This document shows, one piece after another, positions 19,033 through 29,019 of a stretch of DNA of 64,000 nt. The notes beneath the pieces were generated by a model, which did not search any database, had not been told where the DNA came from, and was given only the letters and a program-made list of their open reading frames with translations. Position 1 is the stretch's first letter. Every line of letters begins with the position of its first letter. The position numbers and the translations under genes were made by a program. The DNA is from Streptococcaceae bacterium AF54-32pH5A (GTDB taxonomy: Bacteria > Bacillota > Bacilli > Lactobacillales > Streptococcaceae), in assembly GCA_027682205.1 (NCBI GenBank), contig JAQDAD010000001.1, positions 806,001 to 870,000 of the forward strand, in the 5' to 3' direction.

Positions 19033-19554
19033 CTATTTCTGACTTTTTCGGCTGAAAACCAGCTCTGCAAAAGGGCCAAATTGTCTGAGGCTATCCAGTT
19101 GGTAAAAGCGCTGCCCTTCCTCTTGGGTAAAGAGGGGAACCCCCTTTCCCAGGATAAGGGGCGCTATCTGAATAATGAGGTGGTCGAAAAGATCCGCATC
19201 CAAGAGCGGTCCTACCAAGGAATTACCACCAATCACAAAGACATTTTTGCCCTTGTCAATCTGGTGAACAAAGTCCACCACATCCCCAGCTACTGGCTGG
19301 TAATTGCTGACAGGCAGATGCCTATCATTCGTAAAGACATAGTTTTCCGTAGCTTGATAAAAACTTTCTACATCTTGCAAATCTTGGATTTCCTCAAAGG
19401 TCCGCTTGCCCATGATGGTGATATCCATTTGCCTGTAAAAGTCATCATAGCCTGTATCCTCTACAGAACCAAGCTGATGCAGCCAGTCTATCCTGTGCTG
19501 GCTGTCTGCCAAGTAGCCATCCATGGTGATACAGCCGTAAAAATATACTGCCAT
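19033..19554 (-). CDS. Dihydrofolate reductase-family (RibD C-terminal-like) protein
   Basis: A 173-residue protein with the RibD_C/DHFR-like fold: GCITMDGYLAD at the N-terminus, TIMGKRTFEEI, and VFVIGGNSLVGPLLDADLFDHLIIQIAPLILGKGVPLF at about 105-142. It should bind NADPH, but its substrate is unknown. It lies 17 bases before cysS on the same strand. Confidence 0.8.
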   Translation of the reverse strand: MAVYFYGCITMDGYLADSQHRIDWLHQLGSVEDTGYDDFYRQMDITIMGKRTFEEIQDLQDVESFYQATENYVFTNDRHLPVSNYQPVAGDVVDFVHQIDKGKNVFVIGGNSLVGPLLDADLFDHLIIQIAPLILGKGVPLFTQEEGQRFYQLDSLRQFGPFAELVFSRKSQK

Positions 19555-19580
19555 TCTTGTAGTTTCCTTTCTAGTTCTGC

Positions 19581-20348
19581 TCAGTTCCTTTCTAGTTCCT
19601 TTGCTATTGTCAAAGCGATAGTGAAAAAAGTCATGGTATCAGCTGTCCGCTCTTCATGGCGGGCATCCCAGGTTCGGTTATGATGATCCACATAGTCAGC
19701 TGTGTAGAAGAACTGATAGACTTTACTCTTGCGAAATTGACTCCAAGCCATGATAGCTGAAGCTTCCATGTCCACCACTTTGGCTCCAGCAGCCAAGCGA
19801 CGCTTGACCTTATCAGGCGTTTCCCGATAAAAGGCATCAGTCGTCCAAGACTTAGCGCGGATATGCTCGATATCGTGCTTGTCAAAGATAGCTTCCAGCT
19901 CGATTAGCAGAGACTCGTCATAGGCGACTTCATCACCCGGTGGGGCATAGTGATAGCTAGTCCCTTCATCTCGCAAAGCAGCAGCCGGCAGGATAATCTT
20001 GTCCGCCTCAATTGAGTGATCCAAAACACCACAGGAACCTAGAATGATGAAATTCTTGAAGCCTCTAGCCGCCAACTCCTCCAGTTGGCCAATCACTGAT
20101 GGAGCTCCAATAAGCGCAGTCATGACCGCAACTTGATTTCCATCATAATTATATACATACCAAGGAAATTGACCGTTAAGATTTTTTAAATAGCCTCCTT
20201 GATAGACTTTTTCTGACTCAATCAAACGTTGCAGAATTTCTCCGTTAAAGGACAGGATGATAGTTTCACACACCTCACCTTTGTCCATAATCTGCCTATC
20301 TATTGGTTCAATAACCCCAGCCACATCTTCAAATTCTTCTAATAGCAT
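19581..20348 (-). CDS. Nucleoside phosphorylase
   Basis: A 255-residue member of the PNP/UDP phosphorylase family. The phosphate-binding segment (IGAPSVIGQLEEL), FIILGSCGVLD and the nucleoside-binding VVDMEASAIMAW are the hallmark motifs. This trimeric or hexameric family splits nucleosides by phosphorolysis; the base preference (uridine or purine) cannot be read from sequence alone. Confidence 0.85.
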   Translation of the reverse strand: MLLEEFEDVAGVIEPIDRQIMDKGEVCETIILSFNGEILQRLIESEKVYQGGYLKNLNGQFPWYVYNYDGNQVAVMTALIGAPSVIGQLEELAARGFKNFIILGSCGVLDHSIEADKIILPAAALRDEGTSYHYAPPGDEVAYDESLLIELEAIFDKHDIEHIRAKSWTTDAFYRETPDKVKRRLAAGAKVVDMEASAIMAWSQFRKSKVYQFFYTADYVDHHNRTWDARHEERTADTMTFFTIALTIAKELERN

Positions 20349-20361
20349 AAGTTCTCTTTCT

Positions 20362-20448
20362 TTAAGGCTTCAGCAAATCCACCTTCATCTTTTCTATACG
20401 GCGCAGCTTGGTCTCATCTTTTTTTGCTTCACTGATATAGCGAGCCTA
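20362..20448 (-). pseudogene. Remnant of a YdeI/OmpD-associated family gene
   Basis: On the minus strand, residues ARYISEAKKDETKLRRIEKM followed by KVDLLKP and a stop look like the C-terminal tail of YdeI-type proteins. An in-frame TAG at 20446-20448 interrupts the frame immediately upstream, and nothing recognisable remains beyond it. Only about 28 codons survive. Confidence 0.5.
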
Positions 20449-20524
20449 TTGGGTTACAGTTTGCTAAAACACTCCTTGACAAGATCTCCTAATATGTCTT
20501 GTTACTGTTCAAAACAAGTTTTTC

Positions 20525-21142
20525 TTAGAGCTCCGACGATCTGTGACTGGCTTCGCGGGCATGCTCCAGCTTGTCCAGATAATATTCTCGCTGTTCTTCC
20601 ACCTCGTGGATAGTTGGCTCGTCTTTCTGACCATGGACACGCACAATCTTGGCCGGAATTCCAACTACTGTCACATCACTAGGTACATCCGCCACGACGA
20701 CTGCCCCCGCTCCAACTTTAGCATTTTCGCCGATTTCCACCGGTCCGATAACTTGGGCATGGGCCGATATGAGAGCTCCTTTACGAACCGTCGGATGGCG
20801 TTTACCAACATCTTTACCTGTTCCACCAAGAGTCACTCCATGATAGAGGAGAACTCCCTTCTCAACAATCGCTGTCTCCCCAATCACCAGACCTGAACCA
20901 TGGTCGATAAAGACACCTGACTCTATCTGAGCACCTGGATGGATCTCGATCTGGGTCAAGAAGCGCCAAAACTGACTGTGCATCCGAGCCAAGAGTTTAA
21001 AGCCATGCTTCCAGAGAAAATGCGAGAGACGGTGGGCCGCCAGGGCCTTGACACCTGGATAGGTCAATAGGACCTCCAAAGTGGTGCGTGCCGCTGGATC
21101 ATTTTCTTTTACGATATCAATGGTTTCGCGCCACCATCCCAT
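20525..21142 (-). CDS. cysE: Serine O-acetyltransferase
   Basis: A 205-residue CysE, which makes O-acetylserine, the first step of cysteine synthesis. The N-terminal helical part (1-65) is followed by left-handed beta-helix hexapeptide repeats (IHPGAQIESGVFIDHGSGLVIG, VTLGGTGKDVGKRHPTV, IGENAKVGAGAVVVADV). His64 and the catalytic His region IDHGSG are present. It starts 14 bases after pnp, so the two are co-transcribed, and it precedes genes leading to cysS. Confidence 0.94.
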   Translation of the reverse strand: MGWWRETIDIVKENDPAARTTLEVLLTYPGVKALAAHRLSHFLWKHGFKLLARMHSQFWRFLTQIEIHPGAQIESGVFIDHGSGLVIGETAIVEKGVLLYHGVTLGGTGKDVGKRHPTVRKGALISAHAQVIGPVEIGENAKVGAGAVVVADVPSDVTVVGIPAKIVRVHGQKDEPTIHEVEEQREYYLDKLEHAREASHRSSEL

Positions 21143-21156
21143 ACATTTCTCCTTTC

Positions 21157-23370
21157 TTATTCTGAATCTTTTGGTTTGTGTGTAAATTCTTTCTTCGGTT
21201 TGTGGTCCTTGTGATGACGTGGGCGGTGAGGACGTTCAGCCTTTTCACCTTTTTCATCGTGTTCTGGTTTTGGTGGACGAGGAAGAAGAGCCTTCATAGA
21301 AGCATCAACACGTCCTTTTTCATCAATCTTGATAACCTTAACGTCGACTTCATCACCGATAGCTACCAAGTCCTCGACACGGTTGGTACGAGTCCAAGCC
21401 ATTTCAGAAATGTGCACAAGTGCATCTGTCTTGTCAAAGAGGTTGACAAAGGCACCAAATTTCTCGATACGAACAACTTTAGCATGGTAGACTTCATCCA
21501 CTTTGGCTTCACGAACCAAACCAGCAATGATTTCTTTGGTACGGTTAATGGCATCTTGGTCGCTAGAGTAGATGGACACATTACCCTCTTCGTCGATATC
21601 AATCTTAACGCCTGTTTCAGCAATAATCTTGTCGATGGTTTCTCCACCCTTACCGATGACAATTTTGATCTTGTCTACATCAATCTTGATGGTATCAATT
21701 TTCGGAGCAGTTGGAGCCAATTCTGGACGAACTTCTGGAATGGTTGCTTCAATCACATCAAGGATTTCAAAACGGGCTTTCTTGGCTTGAGCAAGAGCCT
21801 CAGTCAAGATTTCTGCAGTAATCCCTTGGATCTTGATATCCATTTGAAGGGCTGTAATCCCGTCACGAGTACCTGCAACCTTAAAGTCCATGTCTCCAAA
21901 GTGGTCTTCCAAACCTTGGATATCTGTCAAGACTGTGTAGTTGTTTCCATCTGAGATGAGACCCATGGCAATCCCTGCTACTGGCGCCTTGATTGGCACA
22001 CCACCAGCCATAAGGGCAAGAGTTCCTGCACAGATAGAGGCTTGAGATGATGAACCATTTGATTCCAAGACTTCTGCTACCAGACGGATAGCGTATGGGA
22101 ATTCTTCCAAACTTGGCAAGACTTGAGCAAGAGCACGCTCACCGAGAGCACCGTGACCAATTTCACGACGACCAGGTGCACCATAACGACCTGTTTCCCC
22201 TACAGAGTATTGAGGGAAGTTATAGTGGTGCATAAAGCGTTTCTTGTACTCTGGATCCAAGCCATCGATGATTTGAGTTTCCCCCATCGGAGCCAAGGTC
22301 AAGACTGAAAGGGCTTGAGTTTGCCCACGAGTGAAGAGACCAGAACCGTGTACACGAGGAAGGAAGTCAACAACCGCATCCAAAGGACGGATTTCATCGA
22401 CCTTACGACCATCAGGACGAACCTTGTCTTCTGTAATCAAACGGCGCACTTCAGCGTGTTCCATTTGTTCTAAGATTTCAGCCACATCACGCATGATACG
22501 GTCAAATTCTTCGTGGTCCGCATATTTTTCTTCATAAACGGCTGTCACTTGGTCTTTAACTGCTTGAGTTGCAGCTTCACGGGACAATTTTTCTTCTACT
22601 TGAACCGCTTTTTGAAGATCACTATTGTAGGCTGCGATGATTTCATCCTGTAATTCAGCATCTACGTGAAGCAACTCCACTTCTGCTTTTTCCTTACCAA
22701 CTGCCGCAACGATTTCTTCTTGGAAGGCAATCAATTCTTTAACTGCTTCGTGCCCTTTAAGGAGCGCTTCCAACATGATTTCTTCTGATAATTCTTTGGC
22801 ACCGGACTCAACCATGTTGATGGCGTGCTTGGTACCAGCTACTGTCAATTCAAGAAGCGAACGCTCTGCTTGTTCTTGACTAGGGTTGATGATGATTTCA
22901 CCGTCTACATAGCCCACCTGTACCCCAGCGATTGGTCCGTCAAATGGAATATCTGAGATAGAAAGTGCCAAGGATGAACCAAACATAGCTGCCATTGGTG
23001 CAGAGGCATTTTCATCATAAGAAAGAACAGTGTTGATGACTTGTACTTCATTACGGAAACCTTCCGCAAACATGGGACGAATCGGACGGTCAATCAAACG
23101 TGCTGTCAAGGTCGCATCCGTTGAAGGACGTCCTTCACGTTTCATAAAGCCACCAGGAAACTTCCCAGCTGCGTACATTTTTTCTTCGTAGTTGACTTGG
23201 AGTGGGAAGAAATCCCCAGTCGCCATCTTCTTAGACATCACGGCTGCAGTCAAGACAGTTGACTCACCGTAACGCACGACAACAGAGCCATTTGCTTGCT
23301 TGGCAACCTGACCAGTCTCTACGATCAACTCACGACCCGCAAAAGTCGTTTGAAACACTTGTTTTGTCAT
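21157..23370 (-). CDS. pnp: Polyribonucleotide nucleotidyltransferase (PNPase)
   Basis: A 737-residue PNPase: two RNase PH-like domains separated by a helical domain, then KH ([21 protein letters not shown], about 555-615) and S1 (about 620-690), with a basic His/Lys-rich tail ([15 protein letters not shown]). It degrades RNA phosphorolytically from the 3' end. I start at ATG 23370 ([10 protein letters not shown]) after AAGGGGA, which gives the family's usual length; the open frame extends further upstream without support. Its long leader contains several hairpins. Confidence 0.96.
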   Translation of the reverse strand: MTKQVFQTTFAGRELIVETGQVAKQANGSVVVRYGESTVLTAAVMSKKMATGDFFPLQVNYEEKMYAAGKFPGGFMKREGRPSTDATLTARLIDRPIRPMFAEGFRNEVQVINTVLSYDENASAPMAAMFGSSLALSISDIPFDGPIAGVQVGYVDGEIIINPSQEQAERSLLELTVAGTKHAINMVESGAKELSEEIMLEALLKGHEAVKELIAFQEEIVAAVGKEKAEVELLHVDAELQDEIIAAYNSDLQKAVQVEEKLSREAATQAVKDQVTAVYEEKYADHEEFDRIMRDVAEILEQMEHAEVRRLITEDKVRPDGRKVDEIRPLDAVVDFLPRVHGSGLFTRGQTQALSVLTLAPMGETQIIDGLDPEYKKRFMHHYNFPQYSVGETGRYGAPGRREIGHGALGERALAQVLPSLEEFPYAIRLVAEVLESNGSSSQASICAGTLALMAGGVPIKAPVAGIAMGLISDGNNYTVLTDIQGLEDHFGDMDFKVAGTRDGITALQMDIKIQGITAEILTEALAQAKKARFEILDVIEATIPEVRPELAPTAPKIDTIKIDVDKIKIVIGKGGETIDKIIAETGVKIDIDEEGNVSIYSSDQDAINRTKEIIAGLVREAKVDEVYHAKVVRIEKFGAFVNLFDKTDALVHISEMAWTRTNRVEDLVAIGDEVDVKVIKIDEKGRVDASMKALLPRPPKPEHDEKGEKAERPHRPRHHKDHKPKKEFTHKPKDSE

Positions 23371-23780
23371 TTTAATCCCCTTCGGATTGATAAAATTATA
23401 CGCCTTGCCTACAAAGATCAAGATACTAAGCCGTTAAGCAACTCAAAGGAAAATAGGAAATCGAACGACGGAGCGACTGCTCCTAGGTAGATTTATCTTT
23501 TTCCACAGAGTTGTAGGCGTGTTCAGTTACACAGGATACAAATCATTAGAAAGGATTGATGCTAAAGCATCTAAGCCTTTCACGCTAATCGCTATCATGC
23601 GATTAGCTAAATGCTTTACTAATTCCCTTGTCAAATAATATCGATTTGACTCGCTCGTGTCGCTATACCTTGCAGTTTGAATGCATTGTATTATTTTATA
23701 CCCTCATCTTTGTATCAAGTACGTACAGAGTCTATTTTATCATATTTTTCTTAAAAAGTGCGGGCTTTTCTTTTAAAAAG
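23371..23780. other. Structured pnp leader region
   Basis: About 410 bases without a supported gene. It contains a hairpin GATGCT/AGCATC nested in AAAGG/CCTTT (23550-23580), a perfect 9-bp hairpin GCTAATCGC/GCGATTAGC (23584-23607), and an alternative pairing of AAAGCAT (23564-23570) with ATGCTTT (23611-23617). On the minus strand this would be the 5' untranslated part of pnp mRNA. No promoter could be fixed. Confidence 0.45.
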
Positions 23781-23817
23781 GAACCATTCCCCTCACCTGA
23801 GAAGAATGGTTTGCTTT
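23777..23817. terminator. Terminator of metE-metF (bidirectional form)
   Basis: AACCATTC (23782-23789) pairs with GAATGGTT (23804-23811), with a T run on either side depending on strand. It lies directly beyond the metF stop. Confidence 0.8.
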
Positions 23818-23820
23818 TTA

Positions 23821-24687
23821 TTATCCTAGAGACTGATGATTAAACAAAGCATGGGTTGCTTGGTGGATGTATTTGGCTGTTTCAGCATTGTTCATGGTGT
23901 AGAGATGCACACCTGCGACATCCTGAGTGACCAAGTCCACGATTTGATCCACTGCGTAGGCAAGTCCTGCTGCTCTGAGCGACTCAGGGTCATGCTCATA
24001 CTTGTCTAAAATGGCCTTAAATTTGCGTGGAAGATGGATATTCTCACACGTTTTCAAGAGACGAAGGGCTTGATTTCGATTCAGAATTGGCATGATTCCT
24101 GCATGAATGGGAACATCAATCCCTGCCAAGGTACATTTGTCCTGAAAATCATAGAAACGCTCATTGTCAAAGAAAAGCTGCGTTACGAGGCTTGAACAGC
24201 CTGCGTCTACTTTCTTCTTGAGATTTTGGATATCCGAGATCTGGTTTGGCGAGTCAGGATGCCCCTCTGGGTAGCAAGCACCAACAATATCAAAGTGAGG
24301 GGCTTGTTCCTTGATGAACTCAATCAAATCCGTTGCGTAGCGGAAATCCTTTTGTGGCTCCACATCAGGGATAATATCCCCACGCAAGGCCAAGATTTTC
24401 TGTACCCCAACCTTGTCCAAGTCCGCAAGTGTCTCTGCAACTTTTTCCTTGGTCAGATAGATAGCTGGCAAGTGGGCAATGGTTGGAATCGCCAAGTCAT
24501 TCTGGATAAAGTCAGCCAAACGAACCGTTGTTTCCTTGATATTGAATTTATTATTGCTGGCAGTCACACTGATAAAGTGCGGTGTCAGCTCCCGCATATC
24601 TTGAAGAGCAGTAATAATTTTATCATTACCCACAGCGGGGTTTGGAGGAAACACTTCAAATGAGAGTGACGGTGTTTGGCGTGACAT
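23821..24687 (-). CDS. metF: 5,10-methylenetetrahydrofolate reductase
   Basis: A 288-residue FAD-dependent MTHFR that supplies 5-methyl-THF for methionine synthesis. The N-terminal PSLSFEVFPP (catalytic Glu), the LALRGD motif (FAD/NADH site) and the barrel core QLFFDNERFYDF are present. It follows metE after 94 bases on the same strand, an established two-gene methionine operon. Confidence 0.95.
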   Translation of the reverse strand: MSRQTPSLSFEVFPPNPAVGNDKIITALQDMRELTPHFISVTASNNKFNIKETTVRLADFIQNDLAIPTIAHLPAIYLTKEKVAETLADLDKVGVQKILALRGDIIPDVEPQKDFRYATDLIEFIKEQAPHFDIVGACYPEGHPDSPNQISDIQNLKKKVDAGCSSLVTQLFFDNERFYDFQDKCTLAGIDVPIHAGIMPILNRNQALRLLKTCENIHLPRKFKAILDKYEHDPESLRAAGLAYAVDQIVDLVTQDVAGVHLYTMNNAETAKYIHQATHALFNHQSLG

Positions 24688-24781
24688 AGTCCTTATCCTT
24701 TTCTTTTTGATTTCATTATTGCTTAGCCGACTAAGACTAAGCAGTCCCTTGATCAGTCAGTATCAAGCGAGAAATCTAATC

Positions 24782-27031
24782 TTACAATTTCTCACGCGCA
24801 GCTTTAGCTGCTTCGACAAGGCGGATCAAGCTTTCTTTTGTTTCTGGGATACCACGTGTTTTCAAACCACAGTCAGGGTTGATCCAAACTTTCTTGCTTG
24901 GTACTTTAGCAAGGATAGCTTCGATGGTGTGGTCGATTTCGCCTTCGTTTGGCACACGAGGAGAGTGGATATCGTAAACCCCAGGTCCCACTTCTGTTTG
25001 GAAGTTTTTCGCTTTGAGTTCGTCCAAGATTTCAAGGTTTGAACGGCTTGCTTCAAAGGAGATAACGTCCGCATCCATGTTGTCGATAGCTGGGATGATA
25101 TCTGTAAATTCTGAGTAACACATGTGAGTGTGGATTTGTGTGTCTGGCGCTACTGTAGAGTGTACCAAGCGGAAGGCAGGAATGGCCCAGTCAAGGTAGT
25201 CTTCGTACCAGTCGCTACGACGGAGTGGCAATTTTTCACGAAGAGCAGCCTCGTCGATTTGGATGATTTTCACACCTGCAGCTTCAAGGTCAAGCACTTC
25301 ATCCTTAATAGCAAGAGCGATTTGAAGAGTAGAATCCTTAATAGAGATGTCTTCACGTGGGAATGACCAGTTAAGGATGGTAACAGGACCAGTCAACATA
25401 CCTTTAACAGGTTTGTCCGTACGGCTTTGTGCGTAGCTAGACCATTTGACAGTGATTGGGTTGAGACGAGTGACATCGCCCCAGATGATTGGTGGTTTCA
25501 CCCCACGCATACCGTATGATTGTACCCAACCATTCTTAGAGAAGAGGTAACCTGACAAGTTTTGACCGAAGTACTCAACCATGTCGTTACGCTCGAACTC
25601 ACCGTGTACAAGCACGTCAAATCCAACTTCTTCTTGCCATTTGATCCATTCATCGATGGTTTCAGCAAGGAAGGCATCGTATTCTTCTTGAGTCAATTCA
25701 CCCTTACGGAAGGCCAAACGTTTAGCACGAACTTCTTTTGTTTGAGGGAATGAACCGATGGTTGTTGTTGGGAGAGCTGGAAGTTTGAAAGCTTCTTCTT
25801 GGATAGCTTCACGTTCTGCAAAGGCTGGCAAACGAGTGTAGTCTGCGTCAGTCAAGCCAGCGATACGGGCACGAAGTTCCGCATTTTCACCCACACGCTC
25901 AGTCGCAAAGAGAGCTTTGTTAGCTGCAAGAGCTTCTGCACCTTGGCCGTTGCGGATAGCATCCAAATCACGGATCTCATCCAATTTTTCAACTGCGAAA
26001 GCAAAGTGGTTCAAGATAGCTGGTTCAAATTCTTCGTTAGCAGTTGTAAATGGCACATGAAGAAGTGAGCATGAGCTTGTCAAAACAATGTTTTCAGCCG
26101 GGATTTGCTCAAGAACAGCCAAGCTCTTTTCGTAGTTGTTGCGCCAGATGTTTTTACCATTGACAATCCCTGCATAGAGTGTCTTATCAGCTGGGAAACC
26201 ACCTTTAACAAGTTCAAGAGTTTTCTTACCTTCAACGAAGTCCAGACCGATGGCATCTACTGGCAATTTCACAAGGTCAGCGTAAACGTCACGGACATCT
26301 CCGAAGTAAGTTTGAAGCAAGACTTCAAGACCTTTTTTATCAGCCAAAAGTTTGTTGTAGAGGTTCAAGAAGAGAGCTTTTTCTTCAGCAGTCAAGTCTT
26401 TTACAAGAGCAGCTTCGTCCAATTGGATACGAGTTGCACCAAGTTCAGCCAATTTCGCAAAAACTTCTTGGTAAGCAGCTACAAAGCTATCTACGAAGTC
26501 TTCCGCTTTCACACCTTCTTCAAAGTCTGACAATTGAAGGAAAGTAAATGGACCTACGAGGACAGGACGAGTGTTCAATCCAAGTTCTTTGGCTTCTTGG
26601 AACTCATCAAAAATCTTGTGACCAGCCAATTTGACTTGAGTGTCTTTTTCAAATTTAGGAACGATGTAGTGATAGTTAGTGTTGAACCATTTCTTCATCG
26701 GAAGGGCACGAACATCCCCTTTTTCACCTTGGTAACCACGCGCCAAAGCAAAGTAGCGCTCAAGGTCAGACAAGTCCAAGTTTTGAACGGATGCAGGCAC
26801 CACGTTGAAGAGGAAAGCTGCATCGAGGAAGTTGTCATAGTGAGAAAAATCATTTGATGGGATTTCAGTGATGCCTTTTTCTTTGACGATGTTCCAGTGT
26901 TTTGCACGCAAGTCTTTTGCTGCTGCAAGGAGTTCTTCTTCTGTGATTTCTTTTCTAAAGTATTTTTCAGTTGTAAATTTTAATTCGCGGAATTCGCCCA
27001 AACGAGGGAAACCGATGATCGTAGTTGACAT
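24782..27031 (-). CDS. metE: Cobalamin-independent methionine synthase
   Basis: A 749-residue MetE, which transfers the methyl group of 5-methyl-THF-triglutamate to homocysteine. Both barrels are present. Zinc ligands of the C-terminal barrel are in THMCYSEF and NPDCGLKTR, and the homocysteine site in [11 protein letters not shown]. Length is normal. It is preceded by an MtaR-type box placed for activation. Confidence 0.96.
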   Translation of the reverse strand: MSTTIIGFPRLGEFRELKFTTEKYFRKEITEEELLAAAKDLRAKHWNIVKEKGITEIPSNDFSHYDNFLDAAFLFNVVPASVQNLDLSDLERYFALARGYQGEKGDVRALPMKKWFNTNYHYIVPKFEKDTQVKLAGHKIFDEFQEAKELGLNTRPVLVGPFTFLQLSDFEEGVKAEDFVDSFVAAYQEVFAKLAELGATRIQLDEAALVKDLTAEEKALFLNLYNKLLADKKGLEVLLQTYFGDVRDVYADLVKLPVDAIGLDFVEGKKTLELVKGGFPADKTLYAGIVNGKNIWRNNYEKSLAVLEQIPAENIVLTSSCSLLHVPFTTANEEFEPAILNHFAFAVEKLDEIRDLDAIRNGQGAEALAANKALFATERVGENAELRARIAGLTDADYTRLPAFAEREAIQEEAFKLPALPTTTIGSFPQTKEVRAKRLAFRKGELTQEEYDAFLAETIDEWIKWQEEVGFDVLVHGEFERNDMVEYFGQNLSGYLFSKNGWVQSYGMRGVKPPIIWGDVTRLNPITVKWSSYAQSRTDKPVKGMLTGPVTILNWSFPREDISIKDSTLQIALAIKDEVLDLEAAGVKIIQIDEAALREKLPLRRSDWYEDYLDWAIPAFRLVHSTVAPDTQIHTHMCYSEFTDIIPAIDNMDADVISFEASRSNLEILDELKAKNFQTEVGPGVYDIHSPRVPNEGEIDHTIEAILAKVPSKKVWINPDCGLKTRGIPETKESLIRLVEAAKAAREKL

Positions 27032-27062
27032 GATGTGTCCTCCAAAATTTGTTGTTGAAACT

Positions 27063-27068
27063 ATCTTA
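27063..27068 (-). promoter_or_regulatory. -10 element of metE
   Basis: TAAGAT on the minus strand, without a good -35, which is typical of an activator-dependent promoter. The predicted start would place the MtaR box near -65. Confidence 0.45.
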
Positions 27069-27113
27069 ACAGAAAAGAAAGCGCCTGTATAATTGTAAAA
27101 AATTAGGCTTTGA

Positions 27114-27130
27114 TATAGTTTGAAACTATA
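27114..27130. promoter_or_regulatory. MtaR/MetR-type operator of metE
   Basis: TATAGTTTGAAACTATA is a perfect palindrome around its centre and matches the streptococcal LysR-type methionine regulator motif. It is flanked by two further complementary bases on each side. Confidence 0.75.
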
Positions 27131-27150
27131 TCACTCTTTTAGACAAAAGA

Positions 27151-27182
27151 AAAGGACTTGAGAACAGTGCCTCAAATCCTTT
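27151..27182 (-). terminator. Probable terminator of higBA
   Basis: AAAGGACTTGAG (27151-27162) pairs with CTCAAATCCTTT (27171-27182) with one G-T type mismatch, and a T-rich tract follows on the minus strand. It is about 200 bases beyond the antitoxin stop. Confidence 0.5.
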
Positions 27183-27383
27183 GTATATCTTGCTTTATGT
27201 TGTCTTTTAGTTGAAATGATCAAACGAGTTATTGACGATTCTTATAAGTGACTATGGCTTGTTATTAGAAAAGACTATAGGTTGGTTTTTCGTTTGTAAT
27301 TCTGATATTTCCCTGAAAAAGTGCGGTCGAGAGGTGAAATTATCCAGTGGATGATTTTAGCCAACCAGGCAATTTCATCCCTA

Positions 27384-27680
27384 TCAACTTTTTTCCTGTT
27401 CAAGTGGAACGACTGCTAGTGTCTTTCCCAAACTGGCTAGAACTTTTAAAACCGTATCCAATTGAGGGGTAGTCTTGCCTGTTTCCATCCTAGCTATAAC
27501 AGGCTGGCTGACTCCACTAAGTTCTTCTAGCTTTTTCTGACTAATTCCTTGCTCGTGTCTGGCTTCAATCAACTCACTCATGATAGCTACTCGCATATCA
27601 CTTTCAAGGATTTCCTTCTTGGTAAAGAGTTCTGACCGAACATCCTTCCAATTACTTCCAATGGCACTATTCTTCATCAC
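27384..27680 (-). CDS. higA: HigA-type antitoxin (XRE family)
   Basis: A 98-residue protein with a C-terminal Cro/CI helix-turn-helix ([20 protein letters not shown], about 39-58, then [13 protein letters not shown]). It overlaps the upstream toxin gene by 14 bases. The toxin-first order is that of HigBA modules. It should neutralise the toxin and repress the operon. Confidence 0.85.
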   Translation of the reverse strand: MMKNSAIGSNWKDVRSELFTKKEILESDMRVAIMSELIEARHEQGISQKKLEELSGVSQPVIARMETGKTTPQLDTVLKVLASLGKTLAVVPLEQEKS

Positions 27681-28035
27681 TTAACCCTCTTTCTTTTAAG
27701 TTCTTCAGTTCACGCTTGGCTTTTTCAATTTCTCTTCTAGGAGTTTTTTGAGTCTTTTTGACAAAATGATGTAAAAGAACGAAACTCCCATCAAGCCAAG
27801 CCACAAATAATATCCTATCCCTAAGAGGTCTTAGTTCCCAAATCTCATCTTCCAGATGTTTAATATAGGGTTCACCTGCTCTAGTCCCATGTTGACTAAG
27901 CAACTCGATATAGTCATTTAGTTTATAGAGTTTGATGCGGCTATCCTTACTTTTCTGACAAGCCAATTCTCTCATATAATCCAAGACTGGCTCATTTCCA
28001 TTTTTGTCCTTATAGAAGTAAATCGTGTGCACCAA
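27667..28035 (-). CDS. higB: HigB/RelE-superfamily toxin (Gp49-like)
   Basis: A 122-residue protein of the phage-derived Gp49-like/HigB family: [20 protein letters not shown] at the start, [27 protein letters not shown] in the middle, and a basic Lys/Arg-rich tail with [11 protein letters not shown]. The family cuts mRNA on the ribosome. It begins the operon and is translationally coupled to the antitoxin. Confidence 0.85.
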   Translation of the reverse strand: MVHTIYFYKDKNGNEPVLDYMRELACQKSKDSRIKLYKLNDYIELLSQHGTRAGEPYIKHLEDEIWELRPLRDRILFVAWLDGSFVLLHHFVKKTQKTPRREIEKAKRELKNLKERGLSDEE

Positions 28036-28100
28036 GCAACCTCTTTCTAATTTAATTATAACTTAAAAGTTATTAAAAGTAAATTCTAATACCCATAAAA

Positions 28101-28136
28101 AGAAGACCTTAGAAAAATTCTAAAGGTCTCATTTTT
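28101..28136. terminator. Bidirectional terminator
   Basis: GACCT-TAGAA (28106-28115) pairs with TTCTAAAGGTC (28119-28129), with T runs on both sides. It ends the pyrimidine-dimer glycosylase operon on the minus strand. Confidence 0.7.
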
Positions 28137-28187
28137 ATTATTCGAAAAAGCTTAAAGAAATACTAGACGTTCACAACTTCTGTACCT

Positions 28188-28553
28188 TTACTCCAACTCT
28201 ATCCCCTTCTCTCGAAGATTATCCAAACACTCCTCATAGTAGGAGTCATCATGCTCGCTATAGATAGGACTTTTCAACTTCTCCTCTGCTAAGTCTTGAT
28301 AAGGAGGGCAGGTTTTGCCACGGTAGTTCTTGTCCAGCCACTCTGGACTGACATTGTATCCACGACCAGCCATCTCCTCCATGATCAAGCGATGATAGGC
28401 ATAGAGACGATAGGGCGAATGGGTAAAGACATAGTCCACTGTCGCATGCTTTCTGCCCCAGCCATTGCCACGCAGGGCGCAGCACTCCCGATGTTGCCCC
28501 AAGAGCTGAGGACGGGGAAGTTGTGAAATCAAAGCCTCATGCCAAAGTCTCAT
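28188..28553 (-). CDS. Pyrimidine dimer DNA glycosylase-family protein
   Basis: A 121-residue protein matching the short streptococcal family (TIGR02328-like) related to T4 endonuclease V. It starts MRLWHEALISQLPRPQLLGQ, with the family's conserved LLGQHRECCALRG and HATVDYVF segments. The role would be incision at UV-induced dimers, inferred from the family name. It overlaps the preceding DUF1722 gene by 17 bases. Confidence 0.75.
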   Translation of the reverse strand: MRLWHEALISQLPRPQLLGQHRECCALRGNGWGRKHATVDYVFTHSPYRLYAYHRLIMEEMAGRGYNVSPEWLDKNYRGKTCPPYQDLAEEKLKSPIYSEHDDSYYEECLDNLREKGIELE

Positions 28554-28938
28554 GGGAGTCTCCTTTCAGTAAAGTCGAATGTTGCAAGTAGATATTTGGA
28601 TAGCGATCCAGCAAGTCTCGAGTCTTAGCGATTAAATCTTCCTTAGAAGCCTGACCAAAGCGGTAGCGATCCAGCAAGAGCATGTAGGCCTTGCGCTCAG
28701 CATCTGTTGCTTTCTTTTTGAAATAGCCCCAAATATGCTGAAAGGCATTGCAAACCTGACCTCTATGCTCAGGAATTTGGCAGGCACGGTCGATCAGTTC
28801 TTGAACATGACTTACCTCCACCTCTTCATTCTTGAGATACTGACGAATCTCATTATAAATATTGCTGGAATGGCTCAAAACCAGATATTTGTTTTGAGCC
28901 CAGAGTTGCTGACACTGGGATTTTTGGTTAGTTTCCAT
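28537..28938 (-). CDS. DUF1722 (YbgA-like) protein
   Basis: A 133-residue YbgA-like domain protein: LWAQNKYLVLSHSSNIYNEI, then NAFQHIWGYFKKKATDAERK and LLDRYPNIYLQHST. The domain often occurs fused or adjacent to DNA photolyase or DUF523 proteins, which agrees with the coupled pyrimidine-dimer glycosylase gene. The molecular function is unknown. Confidence 0.75.
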   Translation of the reverse strand: METNQKSQCQQLWAQNKYLVLSHSSNIYNEIRQYLKNEEVEVSHVQELIDRACQIPEHRGQVCNAFQHIWGYFKKKATDAERKAYMLLLDRYRFGQASKEDLIAKTRDLLDRYPNIYLQHSTLLKGDSHETLA

Positions 28939-29019
28939 CTTTCTCCTTGTTTTTTATCAGTTTCCAGGAAATATGGAAACAAAGTAACAGTCCTATAAAG
29001 TAGACTCTTGAAGTATACT

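Larger units (their letters stand above)
27032..27383. other. Region between metE and the antitoxin gene
   Basis: About 350 bases. The first 100 hold the metE promoter and MtaR box; a hairpin lies at 27151-27182. In the remaining 200 bases I see no gene, repeat or recognisable remnant. Confidence 0.5.

Noticed and set aside
21178..21954. 258-codon frame antisense to pnp
   Set aside because: It is antisense to a conserved gene and is a by-product of its codon use.
23371..23421. Upstream extension of pnp
   Set aside because: The added residues match no PNPase and the ribosome site AAGGGGA lies at ATG 23370.
27183..27383. Possible gene or repeat remnant between higBA and metE
   Set aside because: I could match it to no gene, repeat family or structure.
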